Positions 23,569 through 35,148 of a stretch of 64,000 bases of DNA are shown here, piece by piece. Position numbers and translations under genes: made by a program. The stretch is from contig CM077832.1 in assembly GCA_039720395.1 (NCBI GenBank), positions 20,059,850 to 20,123,849 of the forward strand. Direction: 5' to 3'. The notes beneath the pieces were generated by a model, which searched no databases, had not been told where the DNA came from, and was given only the letters and a program-made list of their open reading frames with translations. Within the stretch, counting starts at the first letter, position 1, and each line of letters begins with the position of its first letter. The stretch comes from Liquidambar formosana (lineage: Eukaryota; Streptophyta; Magnoliopsida; Saxifragales; Altingiaceae).

Positions 23569-23962
23569 TGATTGGTCAATTAATGACCAATCATTTAAAC
23601 CCTAGGTTTATACGGTATTAATGATTAGGATTTGGGTTTAATTAATGCCACCTAGGATATTAATTACACCTAGTTAATATGCACTAATTAGGGTTTCTAA
23701 AACCCTAAACCTTAAACCTATTAAATGCCAATGATTAATTACTAAACCATTAATGATCATGATTGGTCATTAATGACCAATCATTTAACCCTAGGTTAGA
23801 CACATTAATTACTAGGTTTAGTTATTAATTAATGCATTAATAGAATTAGGGTTTAATTAATATGAATTAGGGTTTCCTAAACCCTAAACCCTAGACATCA
23901 TAAATGCAATTAATTATACCCTAATGATTAATAACCATGATTGGTCAATTAATGACCAATCA
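23569..23962. repeat. Three inverted CCAAT palindromes in the copia D-G leader
   Basis: Arms TGATTGGTCA and TGACCAATCA face each other at 23569-23593, 23760-23783 (perfect over 24 bp) and 23938-23962, with AT-only centres. Each carries two head-to-head CCAAT boxes. They lie among AAACCCTAA telo-box motifs. Confidence 0.85.
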
Positions 23963-24771
23963 TTAAACACTTTAATTATGGTAATTAATTGCTCAATTAG
24001 GGTTTTAATTAATGCCATTAATAGATTTAGGGTTTCATCATTAATAGAAATTAGGGTTTCCTAAGAAACCCTAAGGCTGCCGCCATCTATAGTGGGCTGC
24101 CATGGCTAGGCAAGGCTGCCATGGCTTGGCTAGGCCATGGGAGGCCATGGCCAGCAAAGGGGAACTCAAGCCAGGGTGTGGGCCAAGCCCATGGACACGT
24201 GTGGAGTGGCCAAGAGGGCTGTCTTCTTCAAAGAACATTAGGGTTTCCTGAACCCAGTGCTGGCACCACCATTGGAAGACCTCCAAGGTCACAAAAGTTT
24301 CTAAAACTTAATCAATTCAACTCCACCATCAAAACCAGCTTTTGTATCATGTCCCTACATGAATTACTAAGCTAATTGAAGGGGTTTGGATGATCAAATC
24401 ATCCCCAATTGTTCTAAACAATTCAAGAACAGTAGGCTGTCCAGAATTTGACAGCATACTGTCCATGATCACAAATTGATTTAAAACCCAGCAAGATGAT
24501 TAATTCAGCTACCAAATTATTTTTCCTAGCATCCTACATGTCTTAGGAAACTAATAAAATTGGTTTCATGCAATTTGGAGTTCCCTAGCTCAAGATATGA
24601 ACAAAACTCCATTGATGACTTTCTGCAGAAAAACAGCCTGCTGTGTTCTTCCAAGAAATCAAACTTTTTGATTCTTTATGCATCAAGACTCTTATAAAAC
24701 TTAAAGAAAATCATACATACATTATGTATAATGATCCTATAAAGAATATACATCAATTTTACAGAAGTATC

Positions 24772-26425
24772 TGTTAGGATTACGCCCTAGAGCCAATCAT
24801 AGAGATGATTGTTTAGGGATTAGGAATAATCATTTGATTTCATTTATGTATGTCACATTTATTATTGATTTAATAAAAGGGCTTATTCTATTATGTTTAT
24901 ATGCATCATTTATATTTACATAATATGTCCATGGAGTTAGAGTTGAGAATATGGAATTACAAAGAGTTGTAATTTTGAGACTATAGATATATCTCTGTAC
25001 TAAACTCCTAACGCATTCCTAATTGAAGGTTCACTATGATGGACAGTAATGAACCATAGGACTAGCACTTGTTAGGCTGACTCTATAGGAGGATAGCTAG
25101 TCTCAAGCTATTTGTGTGGAGACACTACAACCAACAAGTGGGTGCCTATTGCGAGAATAGATACACTGAATGTGACCAAAGATATGAGATAAACTGAATG
25201 GAGTTTTATCCTGCCTGTCAATCAGTTTCTCATTGTTATAGTAGTACAAGTAATCCTTAGACCTGAGACACCATAGTTGCCTTATGCATGTAGCTTTAGA
25301 AGTTTGATAACACTAAGTGCAGATCCTATTCAGGGGTCTGCAAAGGTGTTCATTGGCCCTACTGCTATGTGTATGAAGGCATGTGAGTGATCAACAAGGG
25401 ATCCATCACTCTTAGGAAAAAGAGAGAGAATGTCTCATATAGCATTCATAATATAACTCATTAAATCCATGGCCATGGTAGGATGAATATGAAAAGAGTT
25501 TCATGAGTTCATCAATGAGTTGATATTCATGAATGAGTATAAAGTAATTGAACTAGGGACTTGACAGACTTCCATGTCCTATTAGTTCAATTGGAGACAT
25601 TGTGTTGAACGAAGGATGCAATTGTAACCTATAAACTATAACAGAAGGGTTCTTTGTAAATGACTATTCACCTCATTAAGGACCACACCATGAGCCATAT
25701 GCTAGGTGTTACTCCTGGTTAGTAGAAGTCCTAATTGATATAAGTGAGTTATAATCAATTAGGGAATTGGAAGGAGTTCCAATTAGACCCTAAATGGAAA
25801 GAGTTCCATTGTGCACACCTCGTGCTATTCCTACTACTTGATGATGTGAACCCAATGGGTCACACACTGATCATGCAAGATGAGCTTTTAAGTCTATGAG
25901 AGAAAGGGTATGAGTGCAAAAAGAATAGTTCTTTGAGGCCATGTTTGTATTTGATATAAACAATAGGGGTTACTGTGCAATTTAGGGAAATTGCATAAAA
26001 CCCTAAAAGGGTTTCCCCCCCTAGGGCCAGCCCCTTTAGTGTGGACTATTTAAGTCACACTATGATGTGTGACATCATCACTTTTTAGAAGACACCGAGG
26101 GCTGGCCAGAATTTCCAGCCTCCCTCTCTCTCTCTCCTCTCTTCTCCTACTCTAGCAACAACATGGGAAAGAAGGAAAGGACTTGAAGCTCTAGCTAGGT
26201 GTGGATACCGTTGGAGGCAGCACACTTGGGCTGCTCATTCACCGCTGTCCGGAATCAAAGCTTGGAGCAAAAAGGAGAAGACAAAAATTCTGTAAGTGTT
26301 CTAACCCTCTTTGTAGTTAGGGTTTGATTTTGTGTTATGCATAGTTAGATTCATGGGCTGTGGAATCGTAGGAAAAATTTTTATATTCCGCACTTCTATT
26401 TTTCCCTCTTGATCAATTCCTAACA
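24772..26425 (+). repeat. 5' LTR 'E' of copia E-F
   Basis: Runs TGTTAGGATTACGCCC to GATCAATTCCTAACA and is followed at once by the tRNA-Met primer site. Confidence 0.95.
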
Positions 26426-26426
26426 G

Positions 26427-26440
26427 TGGTATCAGAGCCA
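26427..26440 (+). other. Primer-binding site of copia E-F (tRNA-Met type)
   Basis: TGGTATCAGAGCCA lies 1 bp after the LTR. It is the standard Ty1/copia site complementary to initiator tRNA-Met. Confidence 0.95.
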
Positions 26441-28762
26441 TGATTATGCATAATACAAAATACATATGGGCTGGTAATTATGGTGTAGTTGAATGATTCA
26501 AAAACCTGGAAAATTTTTCTGCATAATTGGTTTTCCTCCATGGCTGAACCTAGGGTTTGGAACCCTAGGTCAATTCTCTTCTACTCCTCTTCTAATTGAT
26601 GGTTAAGTGTAGCCATGGATGCAATAGGTTGCATAGGGTTTGAGTTTGGAGAAGAAGAATAAGGATTCTAGGGTTTTATAAAACTGTTATGAACAGTTTT
26701 CATGGTTGCCATGAAAAACCGTCATCTTGTTTTGCATGCCGAAATCAGAGTTCTTCTCCAAAATTTTTGCGCCATATATGGTTAGAAAGCTCTTCGAATA
26801 AGCTTTCCAACCCAACAAACGGTACATCAATCCGAGTTCTGTAGTGAAAGTTATGAATTTTTTACTACAGGCTGTCTGGAAAGACAGTTTTGCTCGGGAA
26901 TGATGCAATAGCCACAACTTTGAGTTATTGATGGAGATCAAAGGCATGGCAATGGTTGCCACCACTTGGATTATGTCCTAGAAATGGTAGGGAAAGGTTC
27001 CCAAGCATTTAGATGCATCATAATTGGATTAAGATGCTAGAACAGAAGGAAGAAGGAGAAGAACACCATGGAGGCTGAATCTGGGTTTTAGAACCCTAAG
27101 GTTCTTGCAATTAATTCTAATTAAAGCTGCTGTATTTATGATGGAAGATCATTGTAGGATCATTATATATCATGTGTATATGATTTTCTTTAAGTTTCAA
27201 AAAGGTTTTGATGGAAAAAGATTCAAAAAGTTTGAAAATTTTTCATGAACAGCATAGCAGATTTTCTCTGCAGAAAAGTCATCAATGGAGTTTTGATTAG
27301 AACTTGAGTTGGGGAACTCCAAATTGCATGAAACGAATTGCATTAGTTTCCTAAGACATGTAGGATACTGGGAAAATTCGTTTGGTAGCCTGACTTAATC
27401 ATCTTGCTGGGTTTTAAATCAATTTCTGACCATGGACAGTATGCTGTCAAATTCTGGGCAGCCTACTGTTGTTTTAATTGTTTAGAATAATTGGTGATGA
27501 TTTGATCATCCAAACCTCTTCTATTAGCTTAGTATTTCATGTAGGGACATGATACAAAAGCTGGTTTCAATGGAGGAGTCGAATTGATAAGGATTTAGAA
27601 GCTATTGTGACCTTCAAGGTCTGCAACAATGGCTCCAGCAATGGGTTTGGAAACCCTGATTGTTCTTGATGATGGCAGCCACTTCCACCACTTCTCACGT
27701 GTCCAAGGGCTTGTCCCACACCCCTGTAGTCCTCTCCCTTGGCTGGCCATGGCCTCCCACAGTCGTTGGTGGCCATGGCAGCCTAGCCAAGCTCAGGCAG
27801 CCCCCTGGTAGTGACGGCTGCATAGAGTTAAGGATGAAACCCTAATTTTGAGTTAATGATGAAACCCTAATTTCATTATGGCATTAATTAAAACCCTAAT
27901 TGGAATATTAATTACCTTAATTAAGAGTTAATGATTGGTCATTAAATGACCAATCATGGTTATTAATTGTTAGGGCATAATTAATGCCATTAATGATGTC
28001 TAGGGTTAGGGTTTTGATAACCCTAATTAGTGTAATTTATTAAGGGTAATTAATACCCTATTTGGCATTAATTAAACCCTAATCCCTTTTATTAAATACC
28101 ATATGAACCTAGGGTTTTAATGATTGGACATTAAATGACCAATCATAAGGCATTTAATGATTAGGGCTTGCATTTAGGGTTTAGGGTTATGCATTTAGGG
28201 TTTAGGGTTTTAGGAAACCCTAATACACTAATTCATCATTTTAATGATTTTATTTAATTCCTATATTAATTATTTAATTAATATTGATTAATTTTATAAT
28301 GTTTTAAATGGTTTAAAACACAATTAGGGATTAAATTAAAATCTGGAAATTCTTAATTAAATGAAATTGTTTTGTTTAAATAAGGAAACCCTAATATTGG
28401 ATATTAGAGTTATTTTAGGAAACTTTACATGTTTTAAATTAATTTGATTAATTGAAACTGAAATGTCTTAAATGTTAAGACCTTATTTAATTCTGGATAT
28501 TTTTGTTTAAACCTAATAAGATTAGGATGCATTAATGAGATTAATGTAAATCATTCAAGAGAATTACCATAATGCCCATATGTTTTAATGCTTACAGTTT
28601 TTCTTTACATTATGCAATGAGATTGTATGTATGTGTTTAGATGATGATTATGGACTATACCCCTTAAACCAATTGTGATTGGCCGTCTTATGAATGGGTT
28701 GTAATAATTTTTCAAGAGTTGTAATTTTATTATGGTGATGTAATTTATTATTTGGGGCTTGC

Positions 28763-28969
28763 ATGCCACCTTCCCTCTCTCTCTATCATTCTGTTATGTA
28801 CCCCATATTCCCCTTATGTATCCCTTTCTATATATTATGTAAATGTTATGTAATCGAGAGCACACTAAGGAGCATGGTGGACCCAAAGGGGTATGATGGA
28901 GCCGAACAAGCCAATGGTGGAGACCAACAAGCCAATGGTGGAGACCATCAAGCCAAGGGAGCAGATTGA
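28763..28969 (+). other. Small leader ORF, sense strand (copia E-F)
   Basis: A 68-codon frame with LCKCYVIESTLRSMVDPK and repeated QANGGD units, encoded by tandem 18-bp repeats (CAAGCCAATGGTGGAGAC). It is homologous to 22772-22963 and 62892-63218. An overlapping frame (28893-29084) reads repeated KPMVET and then EGLESLEKFFKKACM, also partly conserved, so which frame (if any) is translated is unclear. Confidence 0.45.
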
Positions 28970-29543
28970 AGGACTTGAAAGCTTAGAGAAGTTTTTCAAG
29001 AAAGCATGCATGTTACGAATGGTTTATTTTACGATCACCTACACCCACCTTAGACCTTGGATTCAATCTATTGGCTTGGATTGAATCCTCTCAAAGTCCA
29101 TAATCATCAGAGTGGGAGCTTTAATTTATAAGATAATTGTATTAGCTCCAATACCATAGTTTGGTATATGTTACCTATTCACTTAGGGACTAATATCAAA
29201 ATATGGTACTTTATATATGTTGATATATAATAGCATGCGATGTATGATTTATAATAGCATGAGATGTATGATTATAAATAGCATAATTTATATGTTTAAA
29301 TTTTGATACATAGGATGCATGTTAATTTGATGAGACCCTTTAAAACCCCTCTTATTTAATATTAAGTTGAAAATGGAGAAGTCATTGGGGAATGAATTCT
29401 TCATTGCCTTCCATCATTATAGGATCATCTAACGTCCCTTAATGTGGGTACCTGGCTGCAGACATGTAGGAGCTACCCATGTTAAAGACATTACTTGAAA
29501 CTATCACATATGAGATATCATGGGGTGCCTAAACTGGTATATA

Positions 29544-29749
29544 CCAAGAAACTAACATGTGAGGTATATATTTGGCGAAACATACCTGTGTGAATGATGG
29601 GTTTAACTTAACTAGGGAAGTATTCCAAGAAACTAACATGTGAGGTGTATGTTCCCTAGAGGCAAAACGATTGGAACTTGCTTATGAAGCAATAGACAAA
29701 GAGTTGTCTTCTTATTGTGGGTTAGAAGTCAAGAAACTAACATGTGAGG
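29544..29749 (+). repeat. Triplicated leader 20-mer (copia E-F)
   Basis: CAAGAAACTAACATGTGAGG at 29544-29564, 29625-29645 and 29730-29749, with the same 81/104-bp spacing as in the other two elements. Confidence 0.9.
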
Positions 29750-29924
29750 CTTCTAGGTCACAGTGGGACCCCAATCCCCATTAAGGAATGAGATTCCCGA
29801 ATTCCATTAGAGGGTGTATGGAATTTGATAAAATAGTGGGAGGTACCATATGATTAAAGACCCAATCATTATGGATAAAAATGAAATCTAATTCTCTGTT
29901 TATGTAGATTACCTAATTACTCAC

Positions 29925-32805
29925 CTCAAAACCCCTATTTCCTAATATATAGGATATTGATAGTTTGACTAAACCCGATTTCTTTGATTGACTTAGGAAA
30001 TTGAGAATTGTTCTCAATTTCAAAAGATTGTTTATATGCTACTAGGCCTTTTATTAAAGGCCCTCCATAAAACATCCTAAGAAGAAAAAGACACTATGCG
30101 CAATTGGCATCTTGTTGCCATGCTATATGATAGTATTGATGACTAATGAGCTTCAGAAGCAAAATTAGTCAATGCAAGTGCCTTTGATGTCCTACATCAC
30201 ATACAAAGGTTGTATTGTGAGTAAAATAATACTATAAAGTATAGTACTTGTAAAGGACTTCTTCTGGACTAGGATGTAATAAAAGTTGTTTATTAATAAT
30301 CATTCTTTTGAAAAATGATTAATCACATAGAATAGCTTGAGAAGTTAGATGTGATTTAAAAATGGAAGCATAGAAGAAAGCAAGTCTTGAAAAGTCAAAG
30401 ACAAAGAAATATAATTATTTTGTAGTAAATATAAGGTATTGTAAAGGGAACTTGATAAAGTATCAGTCTTCCTAGAAGAACCAAACTTTTGAAGTTTTGG
30501 TTCATGCTCTAAACTAAATTGTTGGTTAGTTCTGCTTCTTAGTTTTTGGATTCTAGTATAATCTAAATCGAAGCAGAAAGTTAAGTAGATAATAAGTTAC
30601 CTTTAAAATTTTAATAGAGCAAGAGTTGCTAGATTAATTTTGGGAACTTATTTCTTAACTAAGTCATTTAAGACATTCTAGAAATTTGATTTCCGAATTT
30701 AAATGACTAATTAGAGCGAATGCAACGTATTCCGAGAATACAAGAGATGTAGAGACTCTCATTTAAATGTAACGATTATGACTTGGTTATGAGATGACCA
30801 AACCCATCTTTTACTTGGTGAAGTGAATGAGTTACATTTATAATTTGACTACACATTGTGATGTATACAGTCATGTAGAGCATGCATTCAATTATAGTAG
30901 ACTCATCTTAGAATACCATAGCTCAATGGTGAATCTAAGAGAACAAATTGAACCCTATTAAGATATGGTTTGATCCATGATGAGTTTTACTAATGTATCC
31001 ATCTAGGATATACCTTAAAATTGCTACATATTGATAATTTAGGGTTCACTCCAGTTTTGTCCCAATTATATCAGATATGATATGGGAAGAAACCCAACTT
31101 AAAGAAGTTAAGGCTTGGGCTTGTGCTACGTTTGTCTGGAAACATAATGTAGACAATCTGGAAATAAGGTCAAGTAAGTGTTGAATTGTGGTATATCCCA
31201 AAAGTGGTTGGGATAGTATTTCTATTACCCTAATGAACAAAATTTGTCCATTAGGATGTTTGCTGGATTTTCTTGAGAAAGAGTTCATTCAAGAAAGATG
31301 CAAGAGTAGATAGAATTTATAGAATTGTTTGTAAAGCCACAAACCAACAAAGATTCAACCCTTGCCCCTATTGAGGCAAAACCTTTAATTACACCACATT
31401 CTTTTCATAGGTCAAATTGGATATTTCTTTAACATAAGAGAGATATTGTATCTCCATTAGAATGTGAAAGAATTGTTCTTTGGTGATAAAGATCACCAAG
31501 ATAATCCTATTGATTATGACTAGACGATGTTTCACATCAACTCGAAAAATGACTAAGAGTCATTAAATCCAATATGGATAGGTAGAGACCTAAAAGGCTT
31601 GGCTATTTAAGAATGTTTTCAACATAGGCAAAAAGTTGTCTATAAAGAAACTTGTTTGATAATAGTTATGCTGAAATCCATTTGGATCTTGTTATCTATA
31701 AACACACATTTTGAATATAAGATATGTCAAAAAGGATATAAAGATGTTATATCAAATGGTGAAAAACCATAAAAGTGTGTGAGTTATAGAAGTCTATTAA
31801 TAGACTACAAGGTTCTCATAATTAGAACATCTATAAAGTTGAAGTAATCAAATTGTTTGATTTCTCTCATTGTATAGATGGACCATGAGTGTATAAAAGG
31901 TTAGTGGGAGTGCGATCGTTTTTCTTTATCCTAAGTATAGATGACATCCTAATCATTATGAATGATATATGAATGTTATCTAATGTAAAGTTTTGGTTTT
32001 TGGAGAAAAACTAATTCATGAAAGATTTGGCAGAAGCATCCAACAAGATCTATAGAGATAGATCATATAGATTGCTAAGTATCTCCAAATCATTAAACAT
32101 AGTTGAAATGTTGAAGGAGTTCAACATGGAGAATTCTAAGGGAGGTCTGATTTACTTCAGATAAGAATTCATTATTCAAGGGCATGTGCCCTAGGATAAC
32201 ACAAGTAAGGTTCTTAAAGTGTTAAGAAACCTTATTCTACACTATGTATTAAACCTGATATCTATTATGTTGTAATTGTTACAAATAGTTATCAGTCAAT
32301 TCAAATTTGGAATATTGGATTGTATATGGAAATTGTAAACTCATAATAGATGGGTATATGGATTTGGATATAATCCATATGGGGTATATTTTATATTCAC
32401 TTTAGTTGGTGAAATACTTAATGGAAGAACTGTATGAAAGATACAGTGGATTCCATTATTAAGGGTGAATTAATTGTCGCATTGTCTAGGAGACTGTTTG
32501 GATCTATAAGTTCATTTAGAACTTGGAGTTGTTCCTTCCATTGAGTTGCCCACACCTTGTTTTGTGACAACAATGGGTCTATAGCTCAAGTATAGGAATC
32601 ACAGTCTCATCAAAAGTCCAAACTCATAGAGTGACAATTCCAAGTGATTAGAGGAATCATTGGAAGAGGTAATAGATACATTACAGAAGATATTATCTAC
32701 ATAAGTTTTTGTAGACCTACTGACTAAAGCTTTAAAACATAATTGGTTATGTCTAAGACCAACATCTTGAGGAGATAGGTATGCGATACATGGTCGATTG
32801 GCTTT
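29925..32805 (+). pseudogene. Copia E-F eroded gag-pol
   Basis: DNA-level traces of gag are visible at about 29925-30030 (aligned with the D-G Gag start, full of stops). The RT catalytic region survives near 31930-31960 (ATAGATGACATCCTAATC, reading IDDILI), followed by the LGIKIYRDRS-like segment near 32035-32070. No frame stays open for long. The outer copia interior (59183-62100) is nearly the same eroded sequence, so both descend from an already dead master. Confidence 0.75.
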
Positions 32806-32810
32806 AGTGC

Positions 32811-32821
32811 AAGTGGGAGAT
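32811..32821 (+). other. Polypurine tract of copia E-F
   Basis: AAGTGGGAGAT lies directly before LTR F and is the same motif as in the other copia elements. Confidence 0.85.
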
Positions 32822-34474
32822 TGTTAGGATTATGCCCTAGAGCCAATCATAGAGATGATTGTTTAGGGATTAGGAATAATCATTTGATTTCATTTATGTA
32901 TGTCACATTTATTATTGATTTAATAAAAGGGCTTATTCTATTATGTTTATATGCATCATTTATATTTACATAATATGTCCATGGAGTTAGAGTTGAGAAT
33001 ATGGAATTACAAAGAGTTGTAATTTTGAGACTATAGATATATCTCTGTACTAAACTCCTAAAGCATTCCTAGTTGAAGGTTCACTATGATGGACAGTAAT
33101 GAACCATAGGACTAGCACTTGTTAGGCTGACTCTATAGGAGGATAGCTAGTCTCAAGCTATTTGTGTGGAGACACTACAACCAACAAGTGGGTGCCTATT
33201 GCGAGAATAGATACACTGAATGTGACCAAAGATATGAGATAAACTGAATGGAGTTTTATCCTGCCTGTCAATCAGTTTCTCATTGTTATAGTAGTACAAG
33301 TAATCCTTAGACCTGAGACACCATAGTTGCCTTATGCATGTAGCTTTAGAAGTTTGATAACACTAAGTGCAGATCCTATTCAAGGGTCTGCAAAGGTGTT
33401 CATTGGCCCTACTGCTATGTGTATGAAGGCATGTGAGTGATCAACAAGGGATCCATCACTCTCAGGAAAAAGAGAGAGAATGTCTCATATAGTATTCATA
33501 ATATAACTCATTAAATCCATGGCCATGGTAGGATGAATATGAAAAGAGTTTCATGAGTTCATCAATGAGTTGATATTCATGAATGAGTATAAAGTAATTG
33601 AACTAGGGACTTGACAGACTTCCATGTCCTATTAGTTCAATTGGAGACATTGTGTTGAACGAAGGATGCAATTGTAACCTATAAACTATAACAGAAGGGT
33701 TCTTTGTAAATGACTATTCACCTCATTAAGGACCACACCATGAGCCATATGCTAGGTGTTACTCCTGGTTAGTAGAAGCCCTAATTGATATAAGTGAGTT
33801 ATAATCAATTAGGGAATTGGAAGGAGTTCCAATTAGACCCTAAATGGAAAGAGTTCCATTGTGCACACCTCGTGCTATTCCTACTACTTGATGATGTGAA
33901 CCCAATGGGTCACACACTGATCATGCAAGATGAGCTTTTAAGTCTATGAGAGAAAGGGTATGAGTGCATAAAGAATAGTTCTTTGAGGCCATGTTTGTAT
34001 TTGATATAAACAATAGGGGTTACTGTGCAATTTAGGGAAATTGCATAAAACCCTAAAAGGGTTTCCCCCCTAGGGCCGGCCCCTTTAGTGTGGACTATTT
34101 AAGTCACACTATGATGTGTGACATCATCACTTTTTAGAAGACACCGAGGGCTGGCCAGAATTTCCAGCCTCCCTCTCTCTCTCTCCTCTCTTCTCCTACT
34201 CTAGCAACAACATGGAAAAGAAGGAAAGGACTTGAAGCTCTAGCTAGGTGTGGATACCGTTGGAGGCAGCACACTTGGGCTGCTCATTCACCGCTGTCCG
34301 GAATCAAAGCTTGGAGCAAAAAGGAGAAGACAAAAATTCTGTAAGTGTTCTAACCCTCTTTGTAGTTAGGGTTTGATTTTGTGTTATGCATAGTTAGATT
34401 CATGGGCTGTGGAATCGTAGGAAAAATTTTTATATTCCGCACTTCTATTTTTCCCTCTTGATCGATTCCCAACA
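32822..34474 (+). repeat. 3' LTR 'F' of copia E-F
   Basis: Runs TGTTAGGATTATGCCC to GATTCCCAACA and is followed by the GTATC duplication. Confidence 0.95.
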
Positions 34475-34479
34475 GTATC

Positions 34480-35133
34480 TGATCATAACAGTAGCAAGAA
34501 CCCTAGGGTTCTAAAACCCATATTCAAACATGGTGGTCTTCTCCTTCTTCCTTCTGTTCTAGACTCATAATCCAATTATGATGCATCCGAATGCTTGGGA
34601 ACCTTTTCCTACCATGTCTAGAACATAACCCAAGTGGTGGCAACCATTGCCATGCTTTTGATCTCCATCAAAAACTCACAATTGTGGCTGTTACATCATT
34701 CCCGAGCAAAAAACTGTCTTCCCTGACAGCCTATAGTAAAAAATTCATAACTTTCACTACAAAACTCGGATTGACGAACCGTTTGTTGGGTTGTAAAGCT
34801 GATTCGAAGAGCTTTCTAACCATATATGGCTCGAAAATTTTGGAGAAGAACTCTGATTTTGGCATGCAAAACAAGATGACGATTTTTCATAACTATCATA
34901 AAAACTGTTCATCATCTTCTCCAAACTCAATCCCCATTCAACTTTTGAATAACCAGCAGCCCTAAAACTATTTTAGAAGAGGAGTAGAAGGAGAATTAAC
35001 CTAGGGTTCAATAACCCTAGGTTTTGCCATGAGAGGGAAACCATTCTAATACATGAACATAAATTCCAGATTTATTAACCAATCAATTTACCATGAATTA
35101 CAGCCCATATGCAGTTTGTATTAGGCATAACCA
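34480..35133 (-). other. Copia D-G leader (primer-proximal part)
   Basis: Continuation of the D-G leader on the other side of the E-F insertion. A 124-codon ORF on the plus strand (34591-34965), antisense to the element, shares KKFITFTTKLGL and KILEKNSDFGMQNKM with an antisense ORF of E-F. I regard this as shared leader DNA rather than a proven gene. Confidence 0.7.
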
Positions 35134-35147
35134 TGGCTCTGATACCA
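35134..35147 (-). other. Primer-binding site of copia D-G
   Basis: TGGTATCAGAGCCA on the minus strand, one base from LTR G. Confidence 0.95.
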
Positions 35148-35148
35148 C

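Larger units (their letters stand above)
21873..24766 (-). other. Copia D-G leader (gag-proximal part)
   Basis: This is a long untranslated leader between primer site and gag, interrupted at 24772. It holds a 20-mer present three times (22049-22253), a small sense ORF (22772-22963), three inverted CCAAT palindromes (23569-23962) and many AAACCCTAA telo-box motifs (about 23480-24080). The other two copia elements have the same order of parts. Confidence 0.7.
26441..29924 (+). other. Copia E-F leader
   Basis: A leader of about 3.5 kb, homologous to that of D-G. It contains CCAAT palindromes at 27932-27956 and 28121-28145, telo-box motifs around 27840-28230, a small sense ORF at 28763-28969 and the triplicated 20-mer at 29544-29749. 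A minus-strand ORF at 26687-26965 has a counterpart at 34591-34965 in D-G. Confidence 0.7.
24772..34474 (+). mobile_element. Copia element E-F (plus strand), complete but with dead coding region
   Basis: LTRs at 24772-26425 and 32822-34474 differ at about a dozen sites by eye (over 99% identical). It has an intact primer site and polypurine tract and the duplication GTATC (24767-24771 and 34475-34479). The interior shows only eroded gag-pol sequence, yet the element is recent, so it was probably moved by proteins from elsewhere. It is 9703 bp and inserted into the leader of copia D-G. Confidence 0.95.

Noticed and set aside
23480..24080. Interstitial telomere repeat
   Set aside because: AAACCCTAA motifs are scattered among AT-rich sequence, not in tandem, and recur at the same place in other copies of the element.
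31046..31288. 80-codon ORF conserved with 60698-60940
   Set aside because: It is antisense to the copia interior and conserved only because the two eroded interiors are near-identical.
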